Positions 1-9,265 of a stretch of DNA of 41,370 nt are shown piece by piece; the first letter of the stretch is position 1, and the number at the start of each line of letters is the position of its first letter. This DNA is from Acidobacteriaceae bacterium (lineage in GTDB: Bacteria > Acidobacteriota > Terriglobia > Bryobacterales > Bryobacteraceae), in the NCBI GenBank assembly GCA_019233755.1, contig JAFAMD010000062.1:1-41370 (forward strand). Reading direction: 5' to 3'. The translations under genes were made by a program, and so were the position numbers. Under the pieces are notes generated by a model, which was not told the DNA's origin, searched no databases, and was given only the letters and a program-made list of their open reading frames with translations.

Positions 1-509
1 CTTCTTGCCGGCCTCCACATCGAAGGACCACTGGCCCGCAGCATTCTTCTTCAGTGGAATGGGGAAAGCCTTGTTATCGGCGCCAGTCAGAAGCAACTCA
101 CCTCCGTTGTCCAACTTGCGCCAGCGGTGCATCGCTTCGTAGTCAGATACAAATCCCGCAAACGACTCCTCATCCTGTTGCGGACCACCGAGTATATGAG
201 GTCTTTTGCACCCGCGCCGAAGATTGTTAACATCGCCTCACGATTATCCGACTTGGCCGCTTCCACCAGCGCTTTGGAAGCGTCATCTGCCGTCGCGAAC
301 GTTTCGGCGATGGGCGGTGGCTGAGTCTCTGCCGGCTTCTCTTGGTTGCTGCAGGAAAGCGGCGTGAACACGATCACTGATGAAATGAACAACCCCGCCA
401 GCGGCGGGCGAATTGCTATGTCCCGGTGACATTGCCATTCTCCTCCCCATAACCAAATGCCGACTACCGGCGGCAACCACCTTTTCGACAGTGCGGTCCA
501 CCCGCCCAT
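1..509 (-). pseudogene. DUF2950 family protein, frameshifted and cut by the left edge
   Basis: The gene reads leftward. The first half carries a hydrophobic stretch (LAGLFISSVIVFTPLSC) like an export or lipoprotein signal, then a DUF2950-type start (FATADDASKALVEAAKSDN, GAGAKDLIYS). After DLIYS the frame is lost and stops at 87. Reading one base shifted from about 188-190 restores the family pattern: SGGPQQDEESFAGFVSDYEA, RWRKLDNGGELLLTGADNKA and IPLKKNAAGQWSFDVEAGKK, which runs off the window at base 1. One missing G (GGTGG where GGGTGG is expected) explains it. DUF2950 proteins are exported proteins of unknown function, common in Acidobacteria and Proteobacteria. The start at 509 is uncertain, because the predicted leader is oddly long and Trp-rich. 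The break could be a true mutation or a sequencing error. Confidence 0.75.
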
Positions 510-594
510 TTTTCAACAAGGCACTGTGCTCATTCCGCCGGAATCCAGCGGCGCACCGGCCTCGTAGGGCCGAGCCTGGCGCCCGGGCGTGAGT

Positions 595-3210
595 TCAGCG
601 CACTCCTTCTACCAAAAATAGATCCGAAAGTTCTCGGTTGTAGGAGTAGACATACGTCTTTCCGTCGGGCGTCATCCGCACGTTCACGATGGCAGTCACC
701 CCCGCGGGATCATTGACGCCGATCATTCCCACAACATCTCTCTTCCCTGTCGAAAGATTGAGGCGGTACACCTCCGCCGTCGCCTTGTCGTCGTGATACA
801 CATAGGCCGAGTGCCCATCCGCCGACCAGTTGATCCAGATATCCTCCACCAACCACCCAGGAATAGGTTGCAACGCTCCTCCCGCGAGCGGATAGAGTGT
901 TCCCTGACCATTTAAATTTCGCGCGAACACGTACTTTCCATCCGGTGAAACTAGGTGGGTTTCCAAATGCGCCGGCCTCACATCTATCGCGGATGTCACG
1001 CCTCGAATCTTGCCGCTCGCGATGTCATAGACATACTCTCTCCATCCATTACCATCGTCTCCCGCGAAATAGACCGCCTTTCCATCGGGCATCCAGCCCA
1101 GCGAAGCATACGTCTGGATTCCATTGGGATTGAGCATCTGCGTTTCGCCCACTCCAGTCGGTATCACGGCAAGACGCATATTGCCCACCTCCGCGCCTTC
1201 AATCGTTAACACACGTTTCCCGTCGGGTGAAAGCACGGGGGCAGACCACGTGCCAAGTTTTACAGCCGGCGACCCGTCCGTTTTGCGCACGTACGCGAGG
1301 GGCGATGCCCCAGAAGCCTCTCCCCAATCTTCGATTGCCACCACTCCGCCGTCGTTCGAGAGATCCGTCAATGTTGCGTAATCGAGCCAGGACAGGCGGC
1401 GTTCCTTCTTGTCGCCCGGACCGCGGAATTGCATCTCGCTCCGCCACGATTCTTTCGATAACAAAATTCGCCCGTCGCGCGATACGTCGTGCAGCCGCAG
1501 CATCCCAGGCAGCCGCAGGACAATCCTCCGTTGGCCATTTAGACTCAGCGCATGGATCGCATCCGCCCAGCCTTCCTGCGTTGTGGCTCCCACCCACACC
1601 TCGTCTCCCGAAGGAGGCCACGCTATCCCTTCCAGGCTGACGAAAGCCTCCGGGCGAGTGACTTCCTTGCCGCTCCGGTCCACGACCATCGCACGGGCAG
1701 CATCGCCGAATATGCCCGAGTATTCTGCAAATGCAATAGCATTCGCGCGCGGCGAGATCCGCACGTACCCGAGAGGATGGTCACTCTCGTAAATCACCTT
1801 TCCACGCGGAAATTCCACGCGGTACTTACCGGCAAACTGACGAATGGCCGCCATCTCGCGGCCCTCCGTCGTCCAGTCCGCTGAAATCACATCCTCACTG
1901 ACCTCGCGCGGCGCGCCACCGGAAACCGGAGCCAGCGCCAACGTGCCCTGGCAATCTCCGATGTACCGGTCTTTGCATCCCAGCGAAATCGCTATCTCGG
2001 AAGGAGACACCGCGAACAACGTCGAATTGACCAGATTCAGCGCTCGCGATTCCGGGCTACCCAGTTCCTTCGAATACACCTGCACCGGCTCGCCATTCCA
2101 GTTCGCGCTGTAATAGATCATCCGGCCGTCGGGTGCGAATCGCGCAGCGTAGATCAACCCGCGCTCAAACGTTTGTTGGTGATATATCGGTTGTGTGGAC
2201 ACTGCGACTCCTCGATGGCGCAGCCAATCCACCAACACCACTCCTCCCGCGAGGAACAGGAGCACACCCGCGGCGATAGGGAAAAGCCACTTGCGCGAGC
2301 TACTCCCCGAAACTGTCGCTGTCGTCGCCGCTTGCGCCACGCTGATCGACGTAGTGCCGGAAATTCCCTCCAGGTTGAATGCCAGGTCCCGCGCCGATTG
2401 AAACCGCTGCAGCGGCTTCTTCTCCAGGCACCGCCTCACGATACGTTCCAGTGCCGGCGCGATCGGTTTGCCCGCTGACGTAAGTTCCTCGGGCTCCTCG
2501 TTCAGAATCGCCGTCATCGTCTCCGCAGAAGTGTCTTTCCGGAACGTTCGCTTCCCTGAGAGCATTTCGTACAAAATGGTTCCCAGCGCGAAAATATCCG
2601 ACCGCTCATCGGCTTTCTCGCCCTTCACCTGCTCCGGCGCCATGTAGCCAACCGTTCCCAGCACCATCCCTGGCGTCGTCTTCTCTGCGACGGTCTCGAG
2701 CCTTGAACTGTCGTCCGCAGCCTCCTCCGGCTTCGCCAATTTCGCCAGCCCAAAATCCAGAATCTTGACTCTGCCGTCTTTCGTCACAAAAATATTTTCC
2801 GGCTTCAGATCGCGATGAATAATTCCCTTTTCGTGCGCCGCCGCCAGCCCTTCCGCGATCTGCGTGCCATAACCCACGGCTCGTTTCGTGGGCAAAGCCC
2901 CGTTCAACAACTCTTGTCGCAGCGAGTGTCCTTCCAGCAACTCCGAAACCAGATAAGGCGCGCCGCCCTGCTCCCCAATATCGTGAACCGCCAGAATATT
3001 CGGATGGTTCAACCCCGCAAGCGCACGTGCCTCTTGCTCAAAGCGCCGCAACCGGTTCTCATCTCTTGCAAACGACTCCGGTAGCACCTTGATCGCAACA
3101 TCCCTACCCAATCGTGTATCCTTCGCGCGATATACCACGCCCATCCCGCCTGCACCGAGCCACGATTGGATCTCAAAGGGCCCTAGTTTTGTACCAGTTA
3201 CGAGAGACAT
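595..3210 (-). CDS. Membrane Ser/Thr protein kinase with C-terminal WD40/TolB-like propeller
   Basis: An 871-residue protein. The start at 3210 is chosen over an upstream ATG at 3300 because an AGGGG ribosome site precedes it and the kinase domain begins at residue 12. Hanks-type kinase, residues about 12-280: glycine loop GAGGMG (19-24), Lys41, HRDLKPEN with Asp134, DFG 152-154 and an APEQ motif, so all catalytic residues are present. One transmembrane helix lies at about 309-331. The C-terminal part (about 345-871) has repeated SPDGK/TPDGK-type blades of a TolB/WD40-like beta-propeller, expected outside the membrane. This is the common acidobacterial PknB-like architecture in which the propeller is thought to sense or scaffold; the ligand is unknown. 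A PP2C-type phosphatase gene lies just upstream on the same strand, which suggests but does not prove functional pairing. Confidence 0.93.
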   Translation of the reverse strand: MSLVTGTKLGPFEIQSWLGAGGMGVVYRAKDTRLGRDVAIKVLPESFARDENRLRRFEQEARALAGLNHPNILAVHDIGEQGGAPYLVSELLEGHSLRQELLNGALPTKRAVGYGTQIAEGLAAAHEKGIIHRDLKPENIFVTKDGRVKILDFGLAKLAKPEEAADDSSRLETVAEKTTPGMVLGTVGYMAPEQVKGEKADERSDIFALGTILYEMLSGKRTFRKDTSAETMTAILNEEPEELTSAGKPIAPALERIVRRCLEKKPLQRFQSARDLAFNLEGISGTTSISVAQAATTATVSGSSSRKWLFPIAAGVLLFLAGGVVLVDWLRHRGVAVSTQPIYHQQTFERGLIYAARFAPDGRMIYYSANWNGEPVQVYSKELGSPESRALNLVNSTLFAVSPSEIAISLGCKDRYIGDCQGTLALAPVSGGAPREVSEDVISADWTTEGREMAAIRQFAGKYRVEFPRGKVIYESDHPLGYVRISPRANAIAFAEYSGIFGDAARAMVVDRSGKEVTRPEAFVSLEGIAWPPSGDEVWVGATTQEGWADAIHALSLNGQRRIVLRLPGMLRLHDVSRDGRILLSKESWRSEMQFRGPGDKKERRLSWLDYATLTDLSNDGGVVAIEDWGEASGASPLAYVRKTDGSPAVKLGTWSAPVLSPDGKRVLTIEGAEVGNMRLAVIPTGVGETQMLNPNGIQTYASLGWMPDGKAVYFAGDDGNGWREYVYDIASGKIRGVTSAIDVRPAHLETHLVSPDGKYVFARNLNGQGTLYPLAGGALQPIPGWLVEDIWINWSADGHSAYVYHDDKATAEVYRLNLSTGKRDVVGMIGVNDPAGVTAIVNVRMTPDGKTYVYSYNRELSDLFLVEGVR

Positions 3211-3342
3211 GAGCGCCCCTGATTTTAGTCCAGCCAACGCATAAGAGAAAAATCGGTCGAAATCCCAGAATCGCGGTCTTATGGGATAGATGAATCGCAC
3301 GCGTTCGGGTCATGCATACTGTCGGTGAAGTTATACGCAAAC

Positions 3343-3373
3343 GTAAGGATGCAGGCCAAAAGGTAAGGATGCA
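3343..3373. repeat. Direct repeat GTAAGGATGCA, two copies 20 bp apart
   Basis: The 11-base word GTAAGGATGCA occurs at 3343-3353 and again at 3363-3373, exactly 20 bases apart, about 135 bases upstream of the kinase start. A spacing near two helical turns is typical of tandem sites for a dimeric regulator. No regulator is identified and the copies could be coincidental. The rest of the 351-base gap between the kinase start (3210) and the phosphatase stop (3562) shows no gene or clear terminator. Confidence 0.4.
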
Positions 3374-3561
3374 CGCAAGTGAAGCAAGAACTTAAAGAAT
3401 TGTCTAACTCTTGTCCCGCCGCAACTTTTTGAATCAACCGGGCTCCCGGCGAATCATTGTGAGCAGTAAGGAAGTGACTGTCAAGCTGTCGTCGCGATTG
3501 CCGCGGGAACCCTGATTTTGAGAACTGGGCCCCTGGCCTGATGAGCGCTCGTGTTCCAGAC

Positions 3562-5229
3562 CTAGCAACGGCGCACGATCACCAGCGTTATGTCATCCGC
3601 CGCCGGCGCTCCTCGCGTGAACGACACGAGCTCCGCATTGATTCCTTCGATCACCTTCGCGGCAGAGTGGTTCCGCTTCTGCTGCACCGCGGCAACCAGG
3701 CGCTGCTCACCGAATTCCTCATCCTCATTGGACGCGCAGGCCTCGGTCACCCCATCACTGAATAAGACCAGCACATCGCCCGGCGCGAGGCAGCAGCTCT
3801 TCCGTTCATAACCGGCGTCGCGCATGATTCCGAGCGGGAGCCCTGTAGCCCCGAGAGGTTCCATTTTTCCGTCACTACGAACGAGTAACGGTGCGTTATG
3901 CCCGGCGTTGCAGTACGCCAACTCACCGCTAGCCGGATCAAGCAGCGCTGCAAACAGCGTAATGAAAGCATCGCGGGGACAGTTTGCAGCAATGCTCCGG
4001 TTCAACCGGCAAACCTGCGTTTCAAACGGTTCCGGATCTTCGAATAGTACATGGGCGCATGCCTGCAGGTTCGACATCAGTAGGGCTGCACCTAACCCTT
4101 TACCCGAGACGTCACCAATCAGGACGGTGACGCGTCCATCCGGGTACGGCAGAAAATCGTAGTAATCTCCGCCCACCGTACGGCACGGTGCGTTATACCC
4201 TCCCAAGTCGAAGCCCGCAATTTCCGGTGCCATCGACGGTAGCAACCGACGCTGAATCTCTGCTGCTCGCTCGAGTTCCCGCGCCAGCATTCTTCTCGCC
4301 TCCTCCTGCTCGACCAGCCGGGCATGCTCGATGCGGATAGCAGCGATATTCGCCATCACCGTGACAAGATTCAGGTCTTCAGTGGTGAACTCGCGAACAA
4401 GATGCGGCGAGTCGAGATACAGCAAGCCGATTACGCGTTCATTGGTCTGCAGCGGAACCGCCAATACGCTCCGGATTTCCTGCGCCAGAATGCTTTCGCG
4501 GAATCCGAAATCCTGATCCAGCCTTGCATCGCGGATCAGGATAGATCTCCCCTTGCTCATGACCAGATCGCGTACGCCAGTGCTGATGCGGAGCCCCTCG
4601 CCTCGGATCGCCCGAGTCTTCAAACCCGCGTCGCCTTCATTCGTCATCACAACGCCGCGCGAGGCCGTCACCGCGGCGAGCGAAAGATCTAGAACCAATT
4701 CAAAGAGTTTCTCGAGTTCACCATGTCCGGCCAGTTCCTGCCCCGCCCGCACAAGGGCCCTCAGTTGCGCGTTTTCAAGCGCGGGTCGGCCGGCCACGTC
4801 CGTGCTGGTCTCTAGAACTGACTTCAGGTCCAGTGAGACAGCGGGCACCGCGCGGGTGAACCCCTCTTCGAAAAACGTGATTTCATGCGGCTTGGCCTCG
4901 GTAAATTCACCCAGCGCGTCATAGCGGATGCGGAGATTTCCCGCTGTGATCTGATCGCCATGAGCCAGACGGGTGACCTGGGTTAAACGAACTTCGTTGA
5001 CCCGAGTGCCATTTCGACTGCCCAGATCCTGAACGGTCCAACCTTCGGTGGTGCGCTCGAACACGAGATGCTCGCGAGATAGCTTTTGGTCTCCAGGAAA
5101 AGCCAGGTCGTTCGCCGAGGAGCGACCCAGGGTGTATCGGTCGCGTTCCAGATGGACAAACATGCTGGTGCTACCCGGCGAATCGATAATCAGGTCGCCT
5201 TTGCCGAATCCCGCAGCGGCTGTCGCCAT
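3562..5229 (-). CDS. FHA-GAF-SpoIIE (RsbU-type PP2C) serine phosphatase
   Basis: A 555-residue soluble protein with three domains. An FHA domain, about 20-105, has the phosphothreonine-binding residues Gly35-Arg36, Ser51-x-x-His54 and Asn73-Gly-Thr75. A GAF domain, about 160-300, is followed by a short helical linker (residues 300-330) typical of signalling proteins. A SpoIIE/RsbU phosphatase domain, about 330-555, carries GGDYYDF (about 351), GDVSGKG (about 370) and DGVTEA, with the acidic residues needed for two metal ions. Family members dephosphorylate anti-anti-sigma factors or kinase substrates. The FHA domain would bind phosphothreonine, fitting a link with the neighbouring Ser/Thr kinase. 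The ATG at 5229 has only a weak ribosome site. A divergent ECF sigma gene begins 265 bases away. No anti-sigma partner is seen here. Confidence 0.93.
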   Translation of the reverse strand: MATAAAGFGKGDLIIDSPGSTSMFVHLERDRYTLGRSSANDLAFPGDQKLSREHLVFERTTEGWTVQDLGSRNGTRVNEVRLTQVTRLAHGDQITAGNLRIRYDALGEFTEAKPHEITFFEEGFTRAVPAVSLDLKSVLETSTDVAGRPALENAQLRALVRAGQELAGHGELEKLFELVLDLSLAAVTASRGVVMTNEGDAGLKTRAIRGEGLRISTGVRDLVMSKGRSILIRDARLDQDFGFRESILAQEIRSVLAVPLQTNERVIGLLYLDSPHLVREFTTEDLNLVTVMANIAAIRIEHARLVEQEEARRMLARELERAAEIQRRLLPSMAPEIAGFDLGGYNAPCRTVGGDYYDFLPYPDGRVTVLIGDVSGKGLGAALLMSNLQACAHVLFEDPEPFETQVCRLNRSIAANCPRDAFITLFAALLDPASGELAYCNAGHNAPLLVRSDGKMEPLGATGLPLGIMRDAGYERKSCCLAPGDVLVLFSDGVTEACASNEDEEFGEQRLVAAVQQKRNHSAAKVIEGINAELVSFTRGAPAADDITLVIVRRC

Positions 5230-5494
5230 TCCAAAAGCCTAACCGAATTGATGTGCCAAATGTGTGATCCGGTTCATTTCCGCTGGACGTCATGCAAAGA
5301 ATCGCCGCGAACCGTGCCCGTCTGGCAGGTCGCAAACCGAAACCGGAGGCGATCCGCCGGCCATGGCGAATACTCTCTGCCACCTGTCGCAAGAGACAGT
5401 TTCTCTATACCCACAAATTTCTTTAAGTAGTAACAGAAAAAAAGCATAGACCCGGCTCCGCGAGAACAGTGCATTTGGCACAGGAGTAAGTAGA

Positions 5495-6220
5495 ATGAAG
5501 CGGCGCAAGCGCGAGATTCCCCCAGAACTGACTGCCTTCCCAACGAAATCCAGAGCAACGTACAGAATTGAACTGCCCCCTAAATACGCTGATGCCACCG
5601 ACGAGCAGTTGGTCCGGATGGCGCAACGAGGTGAGGCAGACGCATTCACTCAATTGATTCAGCGCCACTTCCCGGTCTGCCTGAAGCGGGCATTATTAGT
5701 GCTCCACAACCAGAGCGATGCCGAAGAAGAAATACAGAATGCCTTCGCGAAGGCATTCCAAAACGTGAACTGTTTCCGCTTCGAGGGAGCTTTCTCGGCA
5801 TGGCTTTGTCGGATCGTACAAAACCGGTGCTTAATGCGGCTGCGTGAAAAACGGCAGACGGGGTTCGCCATCTCAATCGACCAGATCACGGCGGGGAATG
5901 CCCGACTTGAACTGATTGATCAGGCCTTGAATCCGGAGGAAACATTCGGCGCTCAGCAGGTCGATAATCTTGTGCGGAAGGAAATCTCGCGAGTTCCGCC
6001 GCTCATGCGTGACGTCCTGCTCCTTCGAGAGGTCCAGGGGTTGCCTATACGGGAGGTCGCGGCGCAATTAGGTATCTCACTTACGGCCGCCAAATCGCGC
6101 CTGATGCGAGCCAGGAGAGAGATGCGTGTGCGGCTCCTTAAACACTGTGGCCGGAGGGGCCAGCCGACGCTGATGTGCACGATAAATAGCGATCAAGCCG
6201 AGTACAATTACGTCACTTGA
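5495..6220 (+). CDS. ECF-type RNA polymerase sigma factor
   Basis: A 241-residue sigma-70 family protein. An AGGAG site nine bases before the ATG supports the start. Region 2 lies at about 45-115 (DAFTQLIQRHF, DAEEEIQNAFAKAF, FSAWLCRIVQNRCL) and region 4 at about 168-215, with a helix-turn-helix (LPIREVAAQLGISLTAAKSR). There is no region 3, as expected for ECF factors. It has an N-terminal basic extension of about 35 residues and a short C-terminal tail with Cys residues. No anti-sigma gene follows; a terminator does. It lies divergent to the FHA-GAF-PP2C phosphatase across a 265-base intergenic region that must hold both promoters. The regulon cannot be told from the sequence. Confidence 0.92.
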   Translation: MKRRKREIPPELTAFPTKSRATYRIELPPKYADATDEQLVRMAQRGEADAFTQLIQRHFPVCLKRALLVLHNQSDAEEEIQNAFAKAFQNVNCFRFEGAFSAWLCRIVQNRCLMRLREKRQTGFAISIDQITAGNARLELIDQALNPEETFGAQQVDNLVRKEISRVPPLMRDVLLLREVQGLPIREVAAQLGISLTAAKSRLMRARREMRVRLLKHCGRRGQPTLMCTINSDQAEYNYVT

Positions 6221-6273
6221 TAAAAGCGATTTCCTTGACAGGAGGTCAACCCTGTTGCGTCTACAACTGGCAG

Positions 6274-6335
6274 TCGGCCGCCTCTACTCCCTACGTGAGG
6301 GATTTTGGGTACCTGAGGCGGCCGATGCTTTTTCC
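6274..6335 (+). terminator. Rho-independent terminator after the sigma factor gene
   Basis: A perfect 11-base inverted repeat, TCGGCCGCCTC (6274-6284) and GAGGCGGCCGA (6315-6325), encloses a smaller hairpin (TCCCT/AGGGA around 6288-6302). It is followed by a T run at 6329-6333. It lies about 54 bases after the sigma stop and ends that transcript. Confidence 0.8.
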
Positions 6336-6349
6336 TTAGCGTGGGTTGG

Positions 6350-6997
6350 CTATAGATGGGTCGGAAGGTCGTTGTGCAGTGTCTCAATGTGCATTTCAAC
6401 AATTGGAAAAATTACTGCATTTGCCCTCGGAGTCTTGTCGAAGACAGACAACGCGGTGAACCAACAGGTTGCGACGAAACTCCTAGAGGGTGCCGGAGCG
6501 AGCGTCATCTCTGGGTCAGCCTGACTTGATTGGGCTAGGCTCGCCAGCGGTCTAGGACGATCGAGACGGCTGCTGTGAACGAATGTCACCTTTGCGATCG
6601 ATGCCTGCCGATCGTGGTTGGAATCTTCTGTTGCAGAGGTAGAACCCTTGATAGGAATCGGCCGATATTGCGACCTAGCGCTGCGAGAATCCCAAATATT
6701 AATTAAGTCGCCCATGCCTTGGGCGAATCTGGACGATTGGAGATCCTTGCGAGTTAATACGGTCATCCTCTCGAAGTAAATCCAATACTTCGGAGCAAAC
6801 TCATCATCAAGGCCGATTCGCTTCGCCTCCGTGGAAAGCTTCTGTGATGCGGCTTGCAATGCATCTTTTTTGCCCCGGCCGAGGTTGGCTGGTAACGGCA
6901 GAGCAAACACCAACGAGCTAAGGAAGAAATGAAATATGGCTACAAAGCAACCCAATATTCTGATCCTCTGGGGCGATGACATTGGCACGTGGAACAT
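6350..6997 (-). CDS. Possible hypothetical protein antisense to the sulfatase start (doubtful)
   Basis: A 215-codon open frame that begins inside the antisense of the sulfatase gene and fills the 600-base gap between the sigma terminator and the sulfatase. The N-terminus holds a signal-peptide-like stretch (CFVAIFHFFLSSLVFALPLP), followed by a charged, soluble-looking segment (residues about 38-95). The C-terminal part has low-complexity, shadow-like composition. No family is recognised and no ribosome site is convincing. It may be a decayed or chance ORF; nothing else is seen in the gap. Confidence 0.2.
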   Translation of the reverse strand: MFHVPMSSPQRIRILGCFVAIFHFFLSSLVFALPLPANLGRGKKDALQAASQKLSTEAKRIGLDDEFAPKYWIYFERMTVLTRKDLQSSRFAQGMGDLINIWDSRSARSQYRPIPIKGSTSATEDSNHDRQASIAKVTFVHSSRLDRPRPLASLAQSSQADPEMTLAPAPSRSFVATCWFTALSVFDKTPRANAVIFPIVEMHIETLHNDLPTHL

Positions 6998-8468
6998 CAG
7001 CTACTTCAGCCGTGGCATGATGGGCTACCGGACACCGAACATCGACCGTGTCGCAAACGACGGCGTCGCGTTCACCGACTCTTATGGTCAGCAGAGTTGC
7101 ACTGCCGGACGTGCAGCCTTCATCACCGGTCAGAACCCGCTCCGCACTGGCTTGACCAAAGTCGGCATGCCCGGGGCCACCGTCGGACTTCACCCGGAAG
7201 ACCCGACCATCGCCGAACTACTCAAACCTCTCGGCTACGCAACAGGTCAGTTTGGCAAGAACCACCTGGGCGACAGAAATGAATTTCTGCCCACAGTGCA
7301 CGGATTCGACGAATTCTTTGGGAATCTTTATCACCTGAACGCCGAAGAAGAACCGGAACTGCCCGACTACCCCAAGGACCCGGAATTCCGAAAACTGGTC
7401 GGGCCGAGAGGCGTTCTTCACAGCTGGGCGACCGAAAACGATGACTCAACGGTCGAACCTCGCTGGGGCCGAGTAGGCCCGCAGAAGATTGAAGACACCG
7501 GCCCCCTTACTAAGAAGCGCATGGAAACTATTGATGAAGAGATCACGTCAGCCGCTCTCAGCTGGATGGAGAAGCAGGTTAAAGCGGATAAGCCGTTCTT
7601 CCTTTGGTACAACTCGACGGCCCTGCACTTCAGGACCCACCTCGCCGAGAAGAACCGCGGAAAGAGCGGCCAGGACGACTATAGCGATCGGATGGTCACC
7701 CACGACGAGCAAATCGGTCAGATACTCGATAAGCTCGATCAGTTGGGCATCGCCGATAACACGTTCGTCATGTATTCAACCGACAACGGCCCTGAGAACG
7801 ATACTTGGCCCGATGCCGCCAATACACCGTTCCGCAGCCAGAAGGATACGAACTGGGAGGGCGCCTGGCGGGTTCCGTGTTTCATGCGCTGGCCGGGCAA
7901 GATCAAGGCGGGCACCGTGCTGAACGGCATCGTCTCCCACCAGGACATGCTTCCCACTTTGCTCGCGGCGGCAGGCGAGCCGGACATAAACCAGAAGCTT
8001 CTCAACAGTTACAAAGCCGGCAATAAGACCTTCAAGGTATGCATCGACGGGATCAACCTGCTGCCCTATCTCACAGGCCAGGTGAAGGAGAGCCCCAGAA
8101 CTCACTTCTTCTACGTCAGCGATGACGGCGGCATCATGGCAGTGCGGGTGGGCGACTACAAACTGGTGTTTGAAGAACAGCGTGCAACCTCAACCCAGGT
8201 TTGGGCGGAGCCGATGGTAAAGCTGCGGGTTCCGCATATCTTTCACCTCCGCCGCGATCCGTTCGAACGCGCCGATTTCAACTCCAACATATACTGGGAT
8301 TGGGTTTTCGATCACATTCCTCAGCTTTACGAATGTCAGGCACTCGTAGCGGCCCAACTAGAGAACTTCGTAAAGTATCCACCTCGCCAAAAGGCAGCCT
8401 CATTCAACCTCGACGCGGTTCTGGCGAGTTTGGCGCCAGCCGAGGCCGCAGCGCGGAACGCTAAATAG
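6936..8468 (+). CDS. Arylsulfatase-type sulfatase (formylglycine, Cys type)
   Basis: A 510-residue sulfatase of the alkaline phosphatase superfamily, which hydrolyses sulfate esters. The N-terminal metal-binding DD is at residues 14-15. The catalytic motif C-T-A-G-R begins at Cys55 and fits C-x-(P/A)-x-R, so Cys55 would be matured to formylglycine. The second signature follows (GKNHLGD, about residue 108), and a STDNGPE metal motif lies near residue 280. The length is normal. An AGGAAG ribosome site supports the ATG. No signal peptide precedes the catalytic domain, so the enzyme should be cytoplasmic unless exported by an unusual route. No formylglycine-generating enzyme gene or transporter lies nearby. 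The substrate is unknown. Confidence 0.92.
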   Translation: MATKQPNILILWGDDIGTWNISYFSRGMMGYRTPNIDRVANDGVAFTDSYGQQSCTAGRAAFITGQNPLRTGLTKVGMPGATVGLHPEDPTIAELLKPLGYATGQFGKNHLGDRNEFLPTVHGFDEFFGNLYHLNAEEEPELPDYPKDPEFRKLVGPRGVLHSWATENDDSTVEPRWGRVGPQKIEDTGPLTKKRMETIDEEITSAALSWMEKQVKADKPFFLWYNSTALHFRTHLAEKNRGKSGQDDYSDRMVTHDEQIGQILDKLDQLGIADNTFVMYSTDNGPENDTWPDAANTPFRSQKDTNWEGAWRVPCFMRWPGKIKAGTVLNGIVSHQDMLPTLLAAAGEPDINQKLLNSYKAGNKTFKVCIDGINLLPYLTGQVKESPRTHFFYVSDDGGIMAVRVGDYKLVFEEQRATSTQVWAEPMVKLRVPHIFHLRRDPFERADFNSNIYWDWVFDHIPQLYECQALVAAQLENFVKYPPRQKAASFNLDAVLASLAPAEAAARNAK

Positions 8469-8612
8469 CTGTTGCTCCTTCGATGCCGGTGCATCTCACA
8501 GCTCAATTAGGTGATGCATCGCGCATCGAAGCGGTCTATTTTTGTTGGTTTGTGTCTGTGTACGACATTCAATCAGGACGATCGTGACTTTAGTAACCTG
8601 ACAAATCGGAGC

Positions 8613-9125
8613 CTACAACTTGCGCCGCCGGAAGAAGAGTTGTTCCAGCCTTCCCTCGCCGAGAACTCTTTCAAGTTCGGTGAACGCAAAGAATGGAATG
8701 AGCACCACGAACACGATCGCGGTCAGAGAAAAAATCCCCCTCCAGGTGCCCCCTCCTAAATCCTCAATGCTCTGAGAGAAAGAGCGCCCGTGATACAGAC
8801 CGACGGCGGCGTCTTCCAGAATTTTGAACGCAGCGAGGAGAAGAGAAAATAGCGCCGACTTTAGGAGGGTCGGGTAGATGAGAGATGTATCATGGACAAC
8901 CTCGCCGAGGTGAAGATCTCTGGCAATGAGCATGACTTTCCCAAGAGCGAGCGCATTAATGATCGCAAAACTCTGCCGTGCGATATCGATGTAACGCTCG
9001 CCCAGTACGACCGATTTGTGCAGTTCTAACAGGACGAAGATCACCCAAAGGTAAAGGGTGATCACTAGATATTCCTTCAGCTCGTGATAGGCTTTCTGCT
9101 TCAGGGTTCCAGTTGACGTGTCCAT
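8613..9125 (-). CDS. Small four-helix membrane protein, unknown function
   Basis: A 170-residue protein with about four transmembrane helices: near YLVITLYLWVIFVLLEL, FAIINALALGKVMLIA, LLKSALFSLLLAAFKIL and IFSLTAIVFVVLIPFFAF, with a basic C-terminal tail (FFRRRKL). The start at 9125 is preferred over an ATG at 9140 because a GGAGG site lies eight bases upstream of it and none precedes the other. I do not recognise the family. It sits next to an MscS remnant, both on the minus strand, and may once have formed part of a membrane-stress gene pair. The 144 bases between it and the sulfatase stop hold nothing evident. Confidence 0.7.
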   Translation of the reverse strand: MDTSTGTLKQKAYHELKEYLVITLYLWVIFVLLELHKSVVLGERYIDIARQSFAIINALALGKVMLIARDLHLGEVVHDTSLIYPTLLKSALFSLLLAAFKILEDAAVGLYHGRSFSQSIEDLGGGTWRGIFSLTAIVFVVLIPFFAFTELERVLGEGRLEQLFFRRRKL

Positions 9126-9265
9126 ATCATTTTCCTCCATAATATTGCACGCAGAGCACTTGTTTGAAAAAGCTGACTTCCGTTAAGTGGGCGTAGCGGG
9201 CTGGCTACCCCTGGCACCAAGGATTCCCTGCTGTAACTCGAAAGCAGCCTGCGCATGAAGCGTAC

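Noticed and set aside
1227..1640. Plus-strand frames opposite the kinase propeller
   Set aside because: Arg/Pro-rich antisense frames with no recognisable domains or ribosome sites.
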